Assembly: GCF_002252705.1 (NCBI RefSeq)
Contig: NZ_NQLA01000029.1
Location: forward strand, 1 to 38,479
Source of the DNA: Vulcanococcus limneticus LL
Lineage (GTDB): Bacteria > Cyanobacteriota > Cyanobacteriia > PCC-6307 > Cyanobiaceae
Reading direction: 5' to 3'
DNA: 38,479 bases
In this document: one piece after another, positions 17,870 through 25,661 of the stretch
Numbering within the stretch: position 1 is the first letter of the stretch
Layout: each line of letters starts with the position of its first letter
Program-made: the position numbers and the translations under genes
The notes under the pieces: model-generated
What the model was told of the DNA's origin: nothing
What the model saw: the letters and a program-made list of their open reading frames with translations, nothing else
The model's database searches: none

Positions 17870-19072
17870 TCAGCCCCCCGCCGCCAGCCAGCCGGCCGCT
17901 ACCCGCAGCTGGTGGGGCAGCCCCGGCAGCCGGGCCAGGTAGGCCAGACGCCGCAGTCGCTCGGCCCCCGGTCCGGCCAGGGTCAGCCCCAGGCCCGTGA
18001 GGGTCGCCTGGCCGATGCCCAGGCCCAGCATCTCGCCCAGGTCATTCCACTGGAAGGGCTGCAGCGGCTCAGCGGCCAGGGAGCGCAGCACGTTGTCCGC
18101 CACCCGCTCGGCCTGCTGAAAGGCCACCTGGGCGGTGGCGGGCCAGGCCGGCCCGGCGGGCCCGCTGCCATCCTCGTCGCCCGCGGGGGCCGGACCGACC
18201 GCCGCATCCCCCAGGGCGAACAGCTCCGGCAGCCCCTCCACCTGCAGCTCAGCGCTGCAGTGCAGGCGGCCGCGGGGATCGAGGCTGGGGGCTGGCGTGA
18301 TCGACGGCACGGCCCCCGCCACCCCGCCGGTCCAGATCACCCCATCGGCCCTGAGCTGCTCCCGCTGGCGCTCGCCGGCAGTGCCGGCCCGCGAGAGGCT
18401 GACGCCATCGGCCTGCACCGCCTCGACCCGGGTGCCGGTGCGCAGGCGGATGTCGCGGCGCTGCAGGGCCAGGCGCGCCTGGTCGCGGTTGAACGACTTG
18501 GAGAGCGGCAGCAGATCGGGCCCTTGCTCCACCAGCTCCAGCACGGTGGAGCCCTCCAGCAGGTCTGCCAGCTTGCAGATCAACTCCACGCCGCTGGCAC
18601 CGGCCCCCACCACCACCAGCCGCTGCAGGGGCCGGGCCTGGCCCTTGAGCTGGCGCACCAGGGCCTGCAGCCGCTCGACATCCGCCAGGCTGCGGAAGCC
18701 GAGGGCGTGCTCCTTCACCCCGGGCACCCCGTAGGTCTCGGGCCGGCCGCCGGTGGCCAGCACCAGCCGGCTGTAGGCGAGCGTGCGGCCGCCACTGGTC
18801 TGCAGGTGGCGGGCGCCGGTGTCGATGCCCGTGACCCGCTCCTGCAGCCAGGCCACGCCCCGGCCGGCCAGCAACTGGTCGTAGCGGGGGGCGATCTGCC
18901 AGCGGCGCAGCTCGCCGCTCAGCAATTCATAGAGCAGGGGCAGGAACAGAAAGCGCTCCTGGGGCTCGATCAGCAGCAGCGGCGGATGGCCCTGCCGCGC
19001 CGAGAGGTTCAGGGCCGTGCTCAGGCCCCCGAAGCCGCCACCAACGATCACGACCGGTGCAGCAGCTGGCAT
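17870..19072 (-). CDS. NDH-2-like NAD(P)/FAD oxidoreductase
   Basis: A 400-residue flavoprotein of the type II NADH dehydrogenase family, which oxidises NAD(P)H and passes electrons to quinone at the membrane surface. The FAD-binding GxGxxG is VVIVGGGFGGLSTAL (about 7-21); the NAD-binding one is VVVGAGASGVELICKL (about 152-167). LFALGDAAVG is the conserved FAD-contacting block. I chose ATG 19072 as the start; the longer reading adds a Pro-rich leader. Cyanobacteria have several such proteins (NdbA/B/C), including one acting on demethylphylloquinone; I cannot assign which. It is divergent from cysH with 78 bases between starts. Confidence 0.87.
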   Translation of the reverse strand: MPAAAPVVIVGGGFGGLSTALNLSARQGHPPLLLIEPQERFLFLPLLYELLSGELRRWQIAPRYDQLLAGRGVAWLQERVTGIDTGARHLQTSGGRTLAYSRLVLATGGRPETYGVPGVKEHALGFRSLADVERLQALVRQLKGQARPLQRLVVVGAGASGVELICKLADLLEGSTVLELVEQGPDLLPLSKSFNRDQARLALQRRDIRLRTGTRVEAVQADGVSLSRAGTAGERQREQLRADGVIWTGGVAGAVPSITPAPSLDPRGRLHCSAELQVEGLPELFALGDAAVGPAPAGDEDGSGPAGPAWPATAQVAFQQAERVADNVLRSLAAEPLQPFQWNDLGEMLGLGIGQATLTGLGLTLAGPGAERLRRLAYLARLPGLPHQLRVAAGWLAAGG

Positions 19073-19150
19073 GGGCGACGGTGCCGGACCGGGGCCGGGG
19101 GGTACTGGCCGAACCCTAACCAGACCCACCGGCAGGGGAAGATGGACGCC

Positions 19151-19876
19151 ATGACGACGACGACCGCCGGCTTCGACCTCGACAGCGCCTGCCTGGAGCT
19201 GAGCGCGGCCGATGCCCAGGGCCGCCTGCGCTGGGGCCTGGCGACCTTCGGCGACGGTTTCGCCCTGACCACCAGCTTCGGCATCCAGTCAGCGGTGCTG
19301 CTGCACATGGCCAGCCGGCTGGGCGCCGCGGTGCCGATCATCTGGGTCGACACCGGCTACCTGCCCCCCGAGACTTATCAGTACGCCGAGACGCTGATGG
19401 GGCTGCTCAGCCTCAACATCCAGCCGGTGCAGGCCACGATGAGCCCGGCGCGGATGGAGGCCCTGCACGGCCAGCTCTGGAGCACCGGTCGCGTCGAAGA
19501 CCTGGAGCTCTACCACCGCATCCGCAAGGTGGAGCCCCTCGACCGCGCCCTGGTGGATCTGCAGGTCCGTTGCTGGGCCAGCGGCGTTCGCGGCCGCCAG
19601 ACCGAGCACCGCAAGGCGATGGAGCCGCTGCAGCGGGTGCGCGGCCGCTGGGCGCTGCGGCCGCTGCTGGATTGGACCAGCAAGGACGTCTTCTATTACC
19701 TGCAGGAGCACGACCTGCCCCAGCACCCCCTGTTTGAGCAGGGCTACTCGACCGTGGGCGACTGGCACTCGAGCGGGCCCGACGACGGCAGTGCCAGTGG
19801 TCGCGCCACCCGCTTCGGCGGCCTCAAGCAGGAGTGCGGCATCCACCTGCCCGGGGTGGGCGGCGAGGGGATCTGA
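19151..19876 (+). CDS. cysH: phosphoadenylyl-sulfate (PAPS) reductase
   Basis: Reduces activated sulfate (PAPS) to sulfite with thioredoxin, in assimilatory sulfate reduction. A 241-residue protein; the PP-loop-like start ALTTSFGIQSAVLLHM, the VDTGYLPPETY block and WTSKDVFYYLQ are seen. The C-terminal motif KQECGIHLP carries the catalytic Cys229. The CC...CxxC cluster of APS reductases is absent, which fits the PAPS-type. I prefer ATG 19151 because the AGGGGAAG lies 9-10 bases upstream; the ATG at 19142 is too close to it. Its stop directly abuts the GTG of coaX, so the two are probably cotranscribed. Confidence 0.93.
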   Translation: MTTTTAGFDLDSACLELSAADAQGRLRWGLATFGDGFALTTSFGIQSAVLLHMASRLGAAVPIIWVDTGYLPPETYQYAETLMGLLSLNIQPVQATMSPARMEALHGQLWSTGRVEDLELYHRIRKVEPLDRALVDLQVRCWASGVRGRQTEHRKAMEPLQRVRGRWALRPLLDWTSKDVFYYLQEHDLPQHPLFEQGYSTVGDWHSSGPDDGSASGRATRFGGLKQECGIHLPGVGGEGI

Positions 19877-20689
19877 GTGGCGCAGGCCGGCCCCGCCGCT
19901 GGGGCGGCTCCGGTCGGGCGGGTGCTGCTGCTGGGCAACTCTCGCTGGCACTGGGCCGAGCCCGATGGCGCTGGGGGCCTGCGTTGCTGGCACCTTCCGC
20001 CTGGCACCGCGATCGGCGCGCCGGGTGAGTTGGTCGGCTGGGCGGCCGTGGGGGCCGTGCCGGCTGCGGCGGGGTTGCCGACCGAGCGGCGGATCGGCCT
20101 GGAGCAGGTGCCCCTGGCGGCGGCCCCGCCCTGGCTGGGAATCGATCGGGCCCTGGCCGGCTGGTGGGCCTGGCAGCAACAGCCGGAGGGCGATCGCGGC
20201 GGCGTGCTGGTGGCCGATGCCGGCACGGCCCTGAGCCTCTCGCGGGTGGATGGCGCCGGTGCGTTTGCCGGGGGGCGGCTGCTGGCGGGGGTGGGCCTGC
20301 AGCTGCGCAGCCTGGCGGCCGGCACCCACCTGCTCCCCGAGCTGGCGCTGGGCGGGGCGTTGGCGCTGCCCCCGGATCCCTGGCCAAGGGAGACGGCGGC
20401 GGCGATGGCGCGGGGCTGCCTGGAGGCGGCGGCCGCGGCCATCGCGGCGGCCTGGCGGGATGTGGCGCTGACCAACGGACCTGGCGATCCGGCCTCAGGG
20501 CCCAGCGCTGGCTTGCCCGCAGAGCCGGCCGTGGCCCCCTGGAGCCTCTGGCTCACTGGCGGCGACGCCGGCGCGTTGCTGCCGCTGTTGCAGCGGCAGG
20601 GTCTGCCGGTGCGCTGGGCCCCCGAGCTGTGTCTGGAGGCCTTGGCCGCCCTGACGGGACTGGCGGGAACCGCGCTGGACGTCGGCTGA
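19877..20689 (+). CDS. coaX: type III pantothenate kinase
   Basis: Pantothenate kinase of the CoaX type, the first step of coenzyme A synthesis. A 270-residue ASKHA-fold protein. The second nucleotide motif DAGTALSLSRVDG (about 115-127) and the GGRLLAGVGLQLRSLAAGT block are present; WLTGGDAGALL is the late conserved glycine motif. The first phosphate-binding motif reads LLLGNSRWHWA, with Leu at the place of the usual Asp in D-x-G-N-T. I recall similar cyanobacterial forms. The GTG start immediately follows the cysH stop. It converges on prxQ with about 29 bases between stops. Confidence 0.85.
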   Translation: MAQAGPAAGAAPVGRVLLLGNSRWHWAEPDGAGGLRCWHLPPGTAIGAPGELVGWAAVGAVPAAAGLPTERRIGLEQVPLAAAPPWLGIDRALAGWWAWQQQPEGDRGGVLVADAGTALSLSRVDGAGAFAGGRLLAGVGLQLRSLAAGTHLLPELALGGALALPPDPWPRETAAAMARGCLEAAAAAIAAAWRDVALTNGPGDPASGPSAGLPAEPAVAPWSLWLTGGDAGALLPLLQRQGLPVRWAPELCLEALAALTGLAGTALDVG

Positions 20690-20718
20690 GGTGCGGGAGC
20701 TGGGCCTGAGTGAGCGCC

Positions 20719-21186
20719 TCAGCTCAGCCCCAGCTCGCCCAGGATGTCGTCGGCCATGGTCTCGGCCTTCACCTTCAGGTAGATCTTTTCGATCTTGCCT
20801 TCGCCATCCACCACGAAGGTGTGGCGCATCATGCCCATGTACTCGCGGCCCATGAACTTCTTGAGGCCGTAGCTGCCGTAGCTCTCGGCCACCGGGCAGG
20901 GCTCGGCATCGGTGAGCAGGGTGAAGGGCAGGCTGTACTTGGCAATGAACTTGGCGTGGCTGGCGGCACCGTCCTTGCTGATGCCGAGAACCTGGATGCC
21001 GTGCTGCTCGAAGGCACCCCACTGGTCGCGGAAGTTGCAGGCCTCCTTGGTGCAGCCCGGGGTGTCGTCCTTGGGATAGAAGTAGAGCACCACCCGGGTG
21101 CCGCGGAAGTCGCTCAGGCTCACGTCCTTGCCGTTCTGGTCCGGCAGGGTGAACAGGGGTGCGGCATCGCCGATCTGCAGGGCCAT
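20719..21186 (-). CDS. PrxQ/Bcp-type peroxiredoxin
   Basis: A 155-residue thioredoxin-dependent peroxidase. The catalytic pair is in DDTPGCTKEACNFRD: peroxidatic Cys45 and resolving Cys50, the PrxQ/Bcp CX4C arrangement. Later blocks are VLGISKDGAASHAKF and MRHTFVVDGEGKIEKIY. There is no signal peptide, so it is cytoplasmic (thylakoid association is possible in cyanobacteria). Its ATG is 18 bases from the ATG of the divergent phosphopantetheinyl transferase. A TANNNT element (TAGGCT, complement of 21214-21219) lies within the neighbour's first codons and could drive it with a very short leader. Confidence 0.94.
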   Translation of the reverse strand: MALQIGDAAPLFTLPDQNGKDVSLSDFRGTRVVLYFYPKDDTPGCTKEACNFRDQWGAFEQHGIQVLGISKDGAASHAKFIAKYSLPFTLLTDAEPCPVAESYGSYGLKKFMGREYMGMMRHTFVVDGEGKIEKIYLKVKAETMADDILGELGLS

Positions 21187-21204
21187 AGCGGTGCGTTGGA
21201 GACA

Positions 21205-21867
21205 ATGGGCGCGAGCCTAGGGGGAGTCCCGATCGCCGCGCTGCCCGCCGTTCCCCACTTCTGGCTGCTGCCCCTGACGGCCCCGCGCGGAGCCCTGCCG
21301 TTGAGCGGCCAGGAGCGCACCTGGTGTGGCGCCCTCTCCATCCCCCTGCGGGCCCGTTACGCCACCAGCCGTGCCCTGGTGCGCCGCCAGCTGGCGGCCC
21401 TGCTGGGTGGGGATCCCCGCGACCTGCCCCTGCTGAGCCCCCCCGGGGAGCCGCCGCGGCTGGCCGCCGGCTGGGGCTACCTCAGCCTCAGCCACAGTCG
21501 CGACCGCCTGCTGCTGGCCTGGTCGCCGCGGCCAATCGGCGTGGATCTGGAGGCGGCGGACCGTCGGCTGGACGGGCTCACCCTGGCGCGCCGCTTCTAC
21601 CCCGCCGCCGAGCTGGCGCAGCTGCTCCAGCTGCCGGAGGCCCGCCGGCGGCGGGCGGTGCTGGAGAGCTGGGTGCGCAAGGAGGCGGCGATCAAGTGGC
21701 GCGGCTCGAGCCTGGCCAGCGACCTGCGCCACTGGCACTGGGACCGGGAGCGCGGCGTCCTGCTGCAGCTGTGCGAAGGCCTCAGCCCCGAGTGCCTCTG
21801 CCGGGAACGCGACGGCTGGCTCTGCGCTGCCGTGGGCGAGGCTGTCGGCTCAGGACTCTGGGCCTAG
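21205..21867 (+). CDS. 4'-phosphopantetheinyl transferase (Sfp/HetI type)
   Basis: Transfers phosphopantetheine from CoA to acyl carrier proteins or carrier domains. A 220-residue Sfp-type enzyme made of two half-domains. Signature residues: GWGYLSLSHSRDRLLLAW, then PIGVDLEAADRR (metal Asp), and WVRKEAAIKWRG with the Lys-Glu and Lys of W-x-x-KEA-x-K. I kept ATG 21205 because the N-terminal FWLLPLTAPRG block belongs to the family; a TTG at 21301 would remove it. Cyanobacterial relatives are called HetI or Sppt. It is divergent from prxQ and followed after 38 bases by an exported protein. Confidence 0.9.
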   Translation: MGASLGGVPIAALPAVPHFWLLPLTAPRGALPLSGQERTWCGALSIPLRARYATSRALVRRQLAALLGGDPRDLPLLSPPGEPPRLAAGWGYLSLSHSRDRLLLAWSPRPIGVDLEAADRRLDGLTLARRFYPAAELAQLLQLPEARRRRAVLESWVRKEAAIKWRGSSLASDLRHWHWDRERGVLLQLCEGLSPECLCRERDGWLCAAVGEAVGSGLWA

Positions 21868-21905
21868 GGTCGCCTCGACTGGCAGCCCTTCCATCGCCGC
21901 CCGCC

Positions 21906-22430
21906 ATGGCCCTTGCCCTGCGCCTCAGCCTGATGTCGGTGCTGGCCCTGATCGGCCTGGCCGGTCTGGTGCAGCTGCCCCTGGCGCCGCCCCTGGCGAG
22001 TCGCCCCGGTGCCGGCACCGATCGCCTGCTCTCGGATCTGGAGGGGCAGGAGTCGGCCCAGGAGTCCCGCGAGCGGGCCTCGGCGGTACTGAGCCGTTTC
22101 GTGGGTGGCCAGATCACTCGCTACTTCTGGGGTGGCTTCAGCGGCTATCTCGATGTGCTCGGCGTCGAGGCGCCGGAGGATATGGAGCCGGTGCTACGTA
22201 GCGAGGGCGAGTGGGTGCAGCTCACGCTTGTGCCCGACGAGGGGGATGAGCGCTATGTGGCCCGGGTGGAGGCCGTGGAGAACGTGCCGCGCGGGGTGGC
22301 CTGCGCCGGCCGGGGCGAGCCGGGGCCCTTCCCGCTGCGGGGCGGACGGCTCGGCTGCCCGCCGGGCTGGTGGGACCTGCCCTTGGCCGCCCCCGGACGG
22401 CGCGCGGTGGCTGCGGGGGGCTCCTTCTAG
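21906..22430 (+). CDS. conserved exported or membrane-anchored protein
   Basis: A 174-residue protein. Residues 5-30 are a single hydrophobic segment (RLSLMSVLALIGLAGLVQL) with little basic charge before it, either a signal peptide or a membrane anchor. After it comes a helical region (DLEGQESAQESRERASAVLSRF), then GGQITRYFWGGFSGYLDVLG and strands with VQLTLVPDEGDERYVARVE. Two Cys near the end (CAGRGEP and LGCPPGWW) could pair. I believe it is a conserved cyanobacterial unknown. It lies 38 bases after the phosphopantetheinyl transferase on the same strand. Confidence 0.75.
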   Translation: MALALRLSLMSVLALIGLAGLVQLPLAPPLASRPGAGTDRLLSDLEGQESAQESRERASAVLSRFVGGQITRYFWGGFSGYLDVLGVEAPEDMEPVLRSEGEWVQLTLVPDEGDERYVARVEAVENVPRGVACAGRGEPGPFPLRGGRLGCPPGWWDLPLAAPGRRAVAAGGSF

Positions 22431-22500
22431 GGCGTGGCTGGCTCGCGCCTGCCCTGTCCTGTCCGACTGGGGCAGTTCTTGTGACGATCGGCACGTCCGC

Positions 22501-22518
22501 TTGCCAACACGTTGGCAA
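22501..22518. promoter_or_regulatory. 18-bp palindrome TTGCCAAC-AC-GTTGGCAA, candidate operator
   Basis: Two perfect 8-bp inverted arms, TTGCCAAC and GTTGGCAA, are separated by two bases. The site lies 48 bases before the GTG of the DUF1400 gene and its right arm covers the likely -35 element. The size and symmetry suit a dimeric helix-turn-helix repressor. No regulator gene is adjacent. Confidence 0.65.
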
Positions 22519-22540
22519 CTGGGAGCTTGCTGCCTAGTTT
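22512..22540 (+). promoter_or_regulatory. promoter of the DUF1400 gene
   Basis: A -35-like TTGGCA (22512-22517, five of six bases of the consensus) is followed after 17 bases by TAGTTT (22535-22540, first two and last base of the -10 consensus). The start codon is 26 bases past it. The -35 lies inside the palindrome at 22501-22518, so a bound protein would block initiation. Confidence 0.5.
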
Positions 22541-22566
22541 GCGATTGACGAGTTCCCTACTCACCC

Positions 22567-23232
22567 GTGCTGAAGCGTCTCGCTGCTGGCCTCTTCGCTG
22601 GCGCGGCTCTCACTGCCGTTGCCCTGCCGGCCTCTGCGGCTGTCGACAATGACCTGCCCATTCGATGGAACACCGGCGGTGCCGTGTGGTCCACCGATCA
22701 GGCAGCGATCAATACCTTCCTCAAGACCGGCGCGATCACCGATCGGGGCCTGGCCAGTGGCATCTCCCGCTCCGGTTGGACCGCCAACGAGATCCGCACC
22801 GGCTTCAACAAGACCTACAGCGTGGATCTGGTGGGCGTGTCCCGCTTCCTCTACTCCGACGCCGGGGTGAAGTTCCTGAAGAATCAGACCCGCAGCTACT
22901 TCCCCTACTGGACGCTTTCCACCTACGCGGTGCAGGGTCTGCGTTCGGCGATCATTGCCGACGCCCGCGACGGCCAGATCTCCTCTGCCGGCATCCTGGC
23001 CGCCCTGCCGACCGACTTCCGGCTGGCTGACACCTGCAACACCTACGACGGCAAGCAGAACGTCTGCGCCGAGGGCAAGTGCGTGGGCGAGGCCCAGTGC
23101 ACCTCCCTGCTCTCCTGGTATGTGTTCCTGCCGGCCTGCATCCAGGCCAACCAGGTGGCTGATGCCGCCGCCGTTATCCGCACCACCTCGGCGCCGGCCC
23201 CCGTGCAGGAGCCCGTTCGCGGCCTCTGGTGA
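22567..23232 (+). CDS. exported DUF1400-like protein with cysteine-rich tail
   Basis: A 221-residue protein from GTG. Residues 1-24 form a signal peptide (MLKRLAAG, hydrophobic core, ASA before AV). Residues 45-155 follow the DUF1400 pattern: AINTFLKTGAI, GVSRFLYSDAGVKFLK, LRSAIIADARDGQIS and AALPTDFRL. In many cyanobacterial proteins this domain precedes an alpha/beta hydrolase, which is missing here. Instead the tail has five Cys (157, 167, 172, 178, 191), suggesting disulfides in the periplasm or outside. It is preceded by a palindrome-overlapped promoter and followed by a terminator, so it is a single-gene unit. Function unknown. Confidence 0.8.
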   Translation: MLKRLAAGLFAGAALTAVALPASAAVDNDLPIRWNTGGAVWSTDQAAINTFLKTGAITDRGLASGISRSGWTANEIRTGFNKTYSVDLVGVSRFLYSDAGVKFLKNQTRSYFPYWTLSTYAVQGLRSAIIADARDGQISSAGILAALPTDFRLADTCNTYDGKQNVCAEGKCVGEAQCTSLLSWYVFLPACIQANQVADAAAVIRTTSAPAPVQEPVRGLW

Positions 23233-23277
23233 TCCTGCGGCCGAATCCCTGCGCTTCGCTGCTGCTCAGTTGTGTGG

Positions 23278-23302
23278 GCCCCGGCAATGCCGGGGCTTTT
23301 TT
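23278..23302 (+). terminator. intrinsic terminator after the DUF1400 gene
   Basis: GCCCCGGCA (23278-23286) pairs with TGCCGGGGC (23288-23296) as a tight 9-bp inverted repeat, directly followed by six T (23297-23302). It lies 45 bases after the stop and overlaps the last codon of the convergent rarA gene. Confidence 0.9.
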
Positions 23303-25535
23303 ATTGGCGGTGCTGGGCCAGCAGTAGCTGATGGTCCAGGTCCTGGGGGAGGCGCCGGCCCCGCAGGCGCTCCATCAGGGCGGCGGCGGCCTGGGCCGCC
23401 TCCGACCCCAGCGTGGTTTCCACCTGCTGCCGGTAGCGGGCGCCCGGGCCGAACCAGCGCCGCCAGAGCTCCGGCGTCAGCTCCAGATCCAGTGGTTCCC
23501 GCCACGGCTCCCAGGCCACGGCCCAGCCCAGGCCGACCAGCTCCTTCTCCAAGAGCTCCGGCTGCGGGTCGGGCCGCAGCCAGTGGGCCTCCAGGCGTTG
23601 CAGGTCGGCCAGCAGGGCGCGATCGGCTTCGCCCAGGTCCGCTCCGCTCCGCAGCAGGGCCCCCGCCGGCCCGAGCCGGGGTGCGCTGAACAGCAGCCGC
23701 AGCTCGGCCGTCGCGGCGGCCAGGGCCGTGAGCTGGGCGAGATCCGCCGCCAGCTGCTCGGGCTGGTGGCCCCGCAGGGGCTGGCGGGCGGCGATCCACT
23801 CGAAGCGCTCGCCGGGCTCCAGCTGGCAGGCCAGCTCGGCGAAGCTGCCGGTGTTCTCCGGGCCACCCCCACCACCACGTGTCGCCTCGACGATCCGGGG
23901 CTGGCGCAGGCTGTCGAGCACCTGCAGCTGGGCGGCCAGCCGCTCGGCATCGGCCGGGCTGGCCGCCTGGATCACCACGCCCCCCTCCGGCGTGGCCGCC
24001 AGAGGATCGAGGGCCCAGAGCAGGGAGCGGGCCTCCAGGATCAGCACCCGGTCGTGGCGCTGCCAGCGGGCTCCCTGCCAGAGCCGCTGGCGCAGGCCGT
24101 CGAGCCGTTGGCCCTCGGCCCCCAGCTGCCGCTGCAGCCAGCGATCCAGGGCCGGATCGTCGGGGCTGCCGCTCAGCACCGGCCCCAGCTCGGTCTCGTG
24201 CTCGGCAGCGGCGGCCAGCTGGGCGGCGCGCCGCTGCTGCATCCGGGAGCGGCGCTCCCCCTCCCAGCCCAGGGCGCCCGGCTGCCAGAACACCTCTCCC
24301 TGCAGCTGGTTGGGCAGGTACTGCTGGGCCACCCAGTGCTCGGCATAGGCGTGGGGGTAGCGATAGCCCTTCCCATCGCCGAAGGCCTTGCCATCGCGGT
24401 TGGCATCGCGCAGGTGGGAGGGCACGTCCTGGCGGCTGGTGGCCTTCACCGTTTTCAGCGCATCGAAGAAGCCCAGCAGGCTGTTGCTCTTCTCGGTGCT
24501 GGCCAGATAGAGGGCCGCCTGGGCCAGGGGATAGAGCCCCTCCGGCAGGCCCACCCGCTCGAAGGCCGCGGCGCAGGCTTCCACCACCACCATCGCCTGG
24601 GGGTCGGCGAGACCGATGTCCTCGCCGGCGGAGATCAACATGCGGCGGAAGATGAAGCGCGGGTTTTCGCCCGCCTCCACCATCCGCGCCAGCCAGAACA
24701 GGGCCGCGTCGGGATCGCTGCCCCGCAGCGACTTGATGAAGGCGCTGATGGTGTCGAAGTGGGCATCGCCCTGCTTGTCGTAGAGCACGGCCCGCTGCTG
24801 GATCGACTCCTCGGCGATGGCCAGGTCGATGGCGATCACGCCGTCGCCGTTTGGCTCAGTGGTTTCCACGGCCAGCTCCAGGGCATTGAGCAGGCTGCGG
24901 GCATCGCCGCCGGCCACATCCACCAGGTGGGCGGCGGCCTCCTCGCTGATCTGCACCGGGCGGTTGCCGTAGCCCCGCTCCGGATCGGCCAGGGCCCGCA
25001 GCAGCAGCTGGTGCAGGTGCCTGGCTTCCAGGGGCTGCATCCGGAACAGGCGCGAGCGGCTCACCAGCGCCTTGTTCACCTCGAAATAGGGGTTCTCGGT
25101 GGTGGCGCCGATCAGGGTCACGGTGCCGTTCTCCACCCAGGGCAACAGGGCGTCCTGCTGGGCGCTGTTGAAGCGGTGCACCTCATCAATGAACAGCAGG
25201 CTGCGCAGGCCGTGCTGCTCAAGGCGCCGCTTGGCCTCGTCCACCTCGGCGCGCAGATCCTTCACCCCCGCCAGCACGGCGTTGAGGCTGCTGAAGTGGG
25301 CGCGGGTGGTGGCGGCGATGATGCGGGCCAGGGTGGTCTTGCCCACACCCGGCGGCCCGTGCAGGATCAGGTTGCCGACCCGATCGGCGTTGATGGCGCG
25401 GCGCAGCAGCCGGCCTGGCCCCAGGATCGCCTCCTGGCCCTGAAACTCGTCGAGCGTGCGGGGGCGCAGGCGATCGGCCAGGGGGGCCAGGTGCTGGCGC
25501 AGCTGCTCGCCCCGGTGGCTGAACAGGTCGGTCAC
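23301..25535 (-). CDS. rarA: RarA/MgsA AAA+ ATPase with long C-terminal extension
   Basis: A replication-fork maintenance ATPase. From GTG 25535 it is 744 residues; a longer reading to 25598 adds 21 residues. Domains: Walker A GPPGVGKTT, Walker B LLFIDEVHRF, sensor I GATTENPYF, SRLFRMQPL, then the oligomerisation region (FIKSLRGSDPDAALFWLARM, GEDIGLADPQAM) and the C-terminal block DVPSHLRDAN with GYRYPHAY. That is the whole of usual RarA (about 440 residues). A further 300 residues follow, in which RVLILEARSLLWALDP and PEGGVVIQA are placed like motif I and the next strand of a methyltransferase-like fold, without its Gly-rich motif. I recall this fusion in cyanobacteria. It converges on the DUF1400 unit. 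Confidence 0.92.
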   Translation of the reverse strand: MTDLFSHRGEQLRQHLAPLADRLRPRTLDEFQGQEAILGPGRLLRRAINADRVGNLILHGPPGVGKTTLARIIAATTRAHFSSLNAVLAGVKDLRAEVDEAKRRLEQHGLRSLLFIDEVHRFNSAQQDALLPWVENGTVTLIGATTENPYFEVNKALVSRSRLFRMQPLEARHLHQLLLRALADPERGYGNRPVQISEEAAAHLVDVAGGDARSLLNALELAVETTEPNGDGVIAIDLAIAEESIQQRAVLYDKQGDAHFDTISAFIKSLRGSDPDAALFWLARMVEAGENPRFIFRRMLISAGEDIGLADPQAMVVVEACAAAFERVGLPEGLYPLAQAALYLASTEKSNSLLGFFDALKTVKATSRQDVPSHLRDANRDGKAFGDGKGYRYPHAYAEHWVAQQYLPNQLQGEVFWQPGALGWEGERRSRMQQRRAAQLAAAAEHETELGPVLSGSPDDPALDRWLQRQLGAEGQRLDGLRQRLWQGARWQRHDRVLILEARSLLWALDPLAATPEGGVVIQAASPADAERLAAQLQVLDSLRQPRIVEATRGGGGGPENTGSFAELACQLEPGERFEWIAARQPLRGHQPEQLAADLAQLTALAAATAELRLLFSAPRLGPAGALLRSGADLGEADRALLADLQRLEAHWLRPDPQPELLEKELVGLGWAVAWEPWREPLDLELTPELWRRWFGPGARYRQQVETTLGSEAAQAAAALMERLRGRRLPQDLDHQLLLAQHRQ

Positions 25536-25606
25536 GGTGCGATCGGGGGGCTCGGTGGACTCGGGAACGCCCGGGGAACCCAGGGGAGCTTGGGGCACCC
25601 AGGCCG

Positions 25607-25635
25607 TTGAGGCTGCCAGCCACAGCCTCTATTCT
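25607..25635 (+). promoter_or_regulatory. promoter of the RND efflux operon
   Basis: TTGAGG (25607-25612, four of six bases of the -35) is followed after exactly 17 bases by TATTCT (25630-25635, four of six of the -10). The ATG of the adaptor gene is 26 bases past the -10. It lies in the short gap between rarA and the operon. Confidence 0.55.
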
Positions 25636-25661
25636 CCGTCAGATCCAGGGCTGTACCTCAA

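Noticed and set aside
23331-25610. Plus-strand frame of 759 codons opposite rarA
   Set aside because: It mirrors the rarA reading frame almost exactly and its Gly/Ala/Gln-rich translation lacks any family motif. Typical GC-rich shadow.
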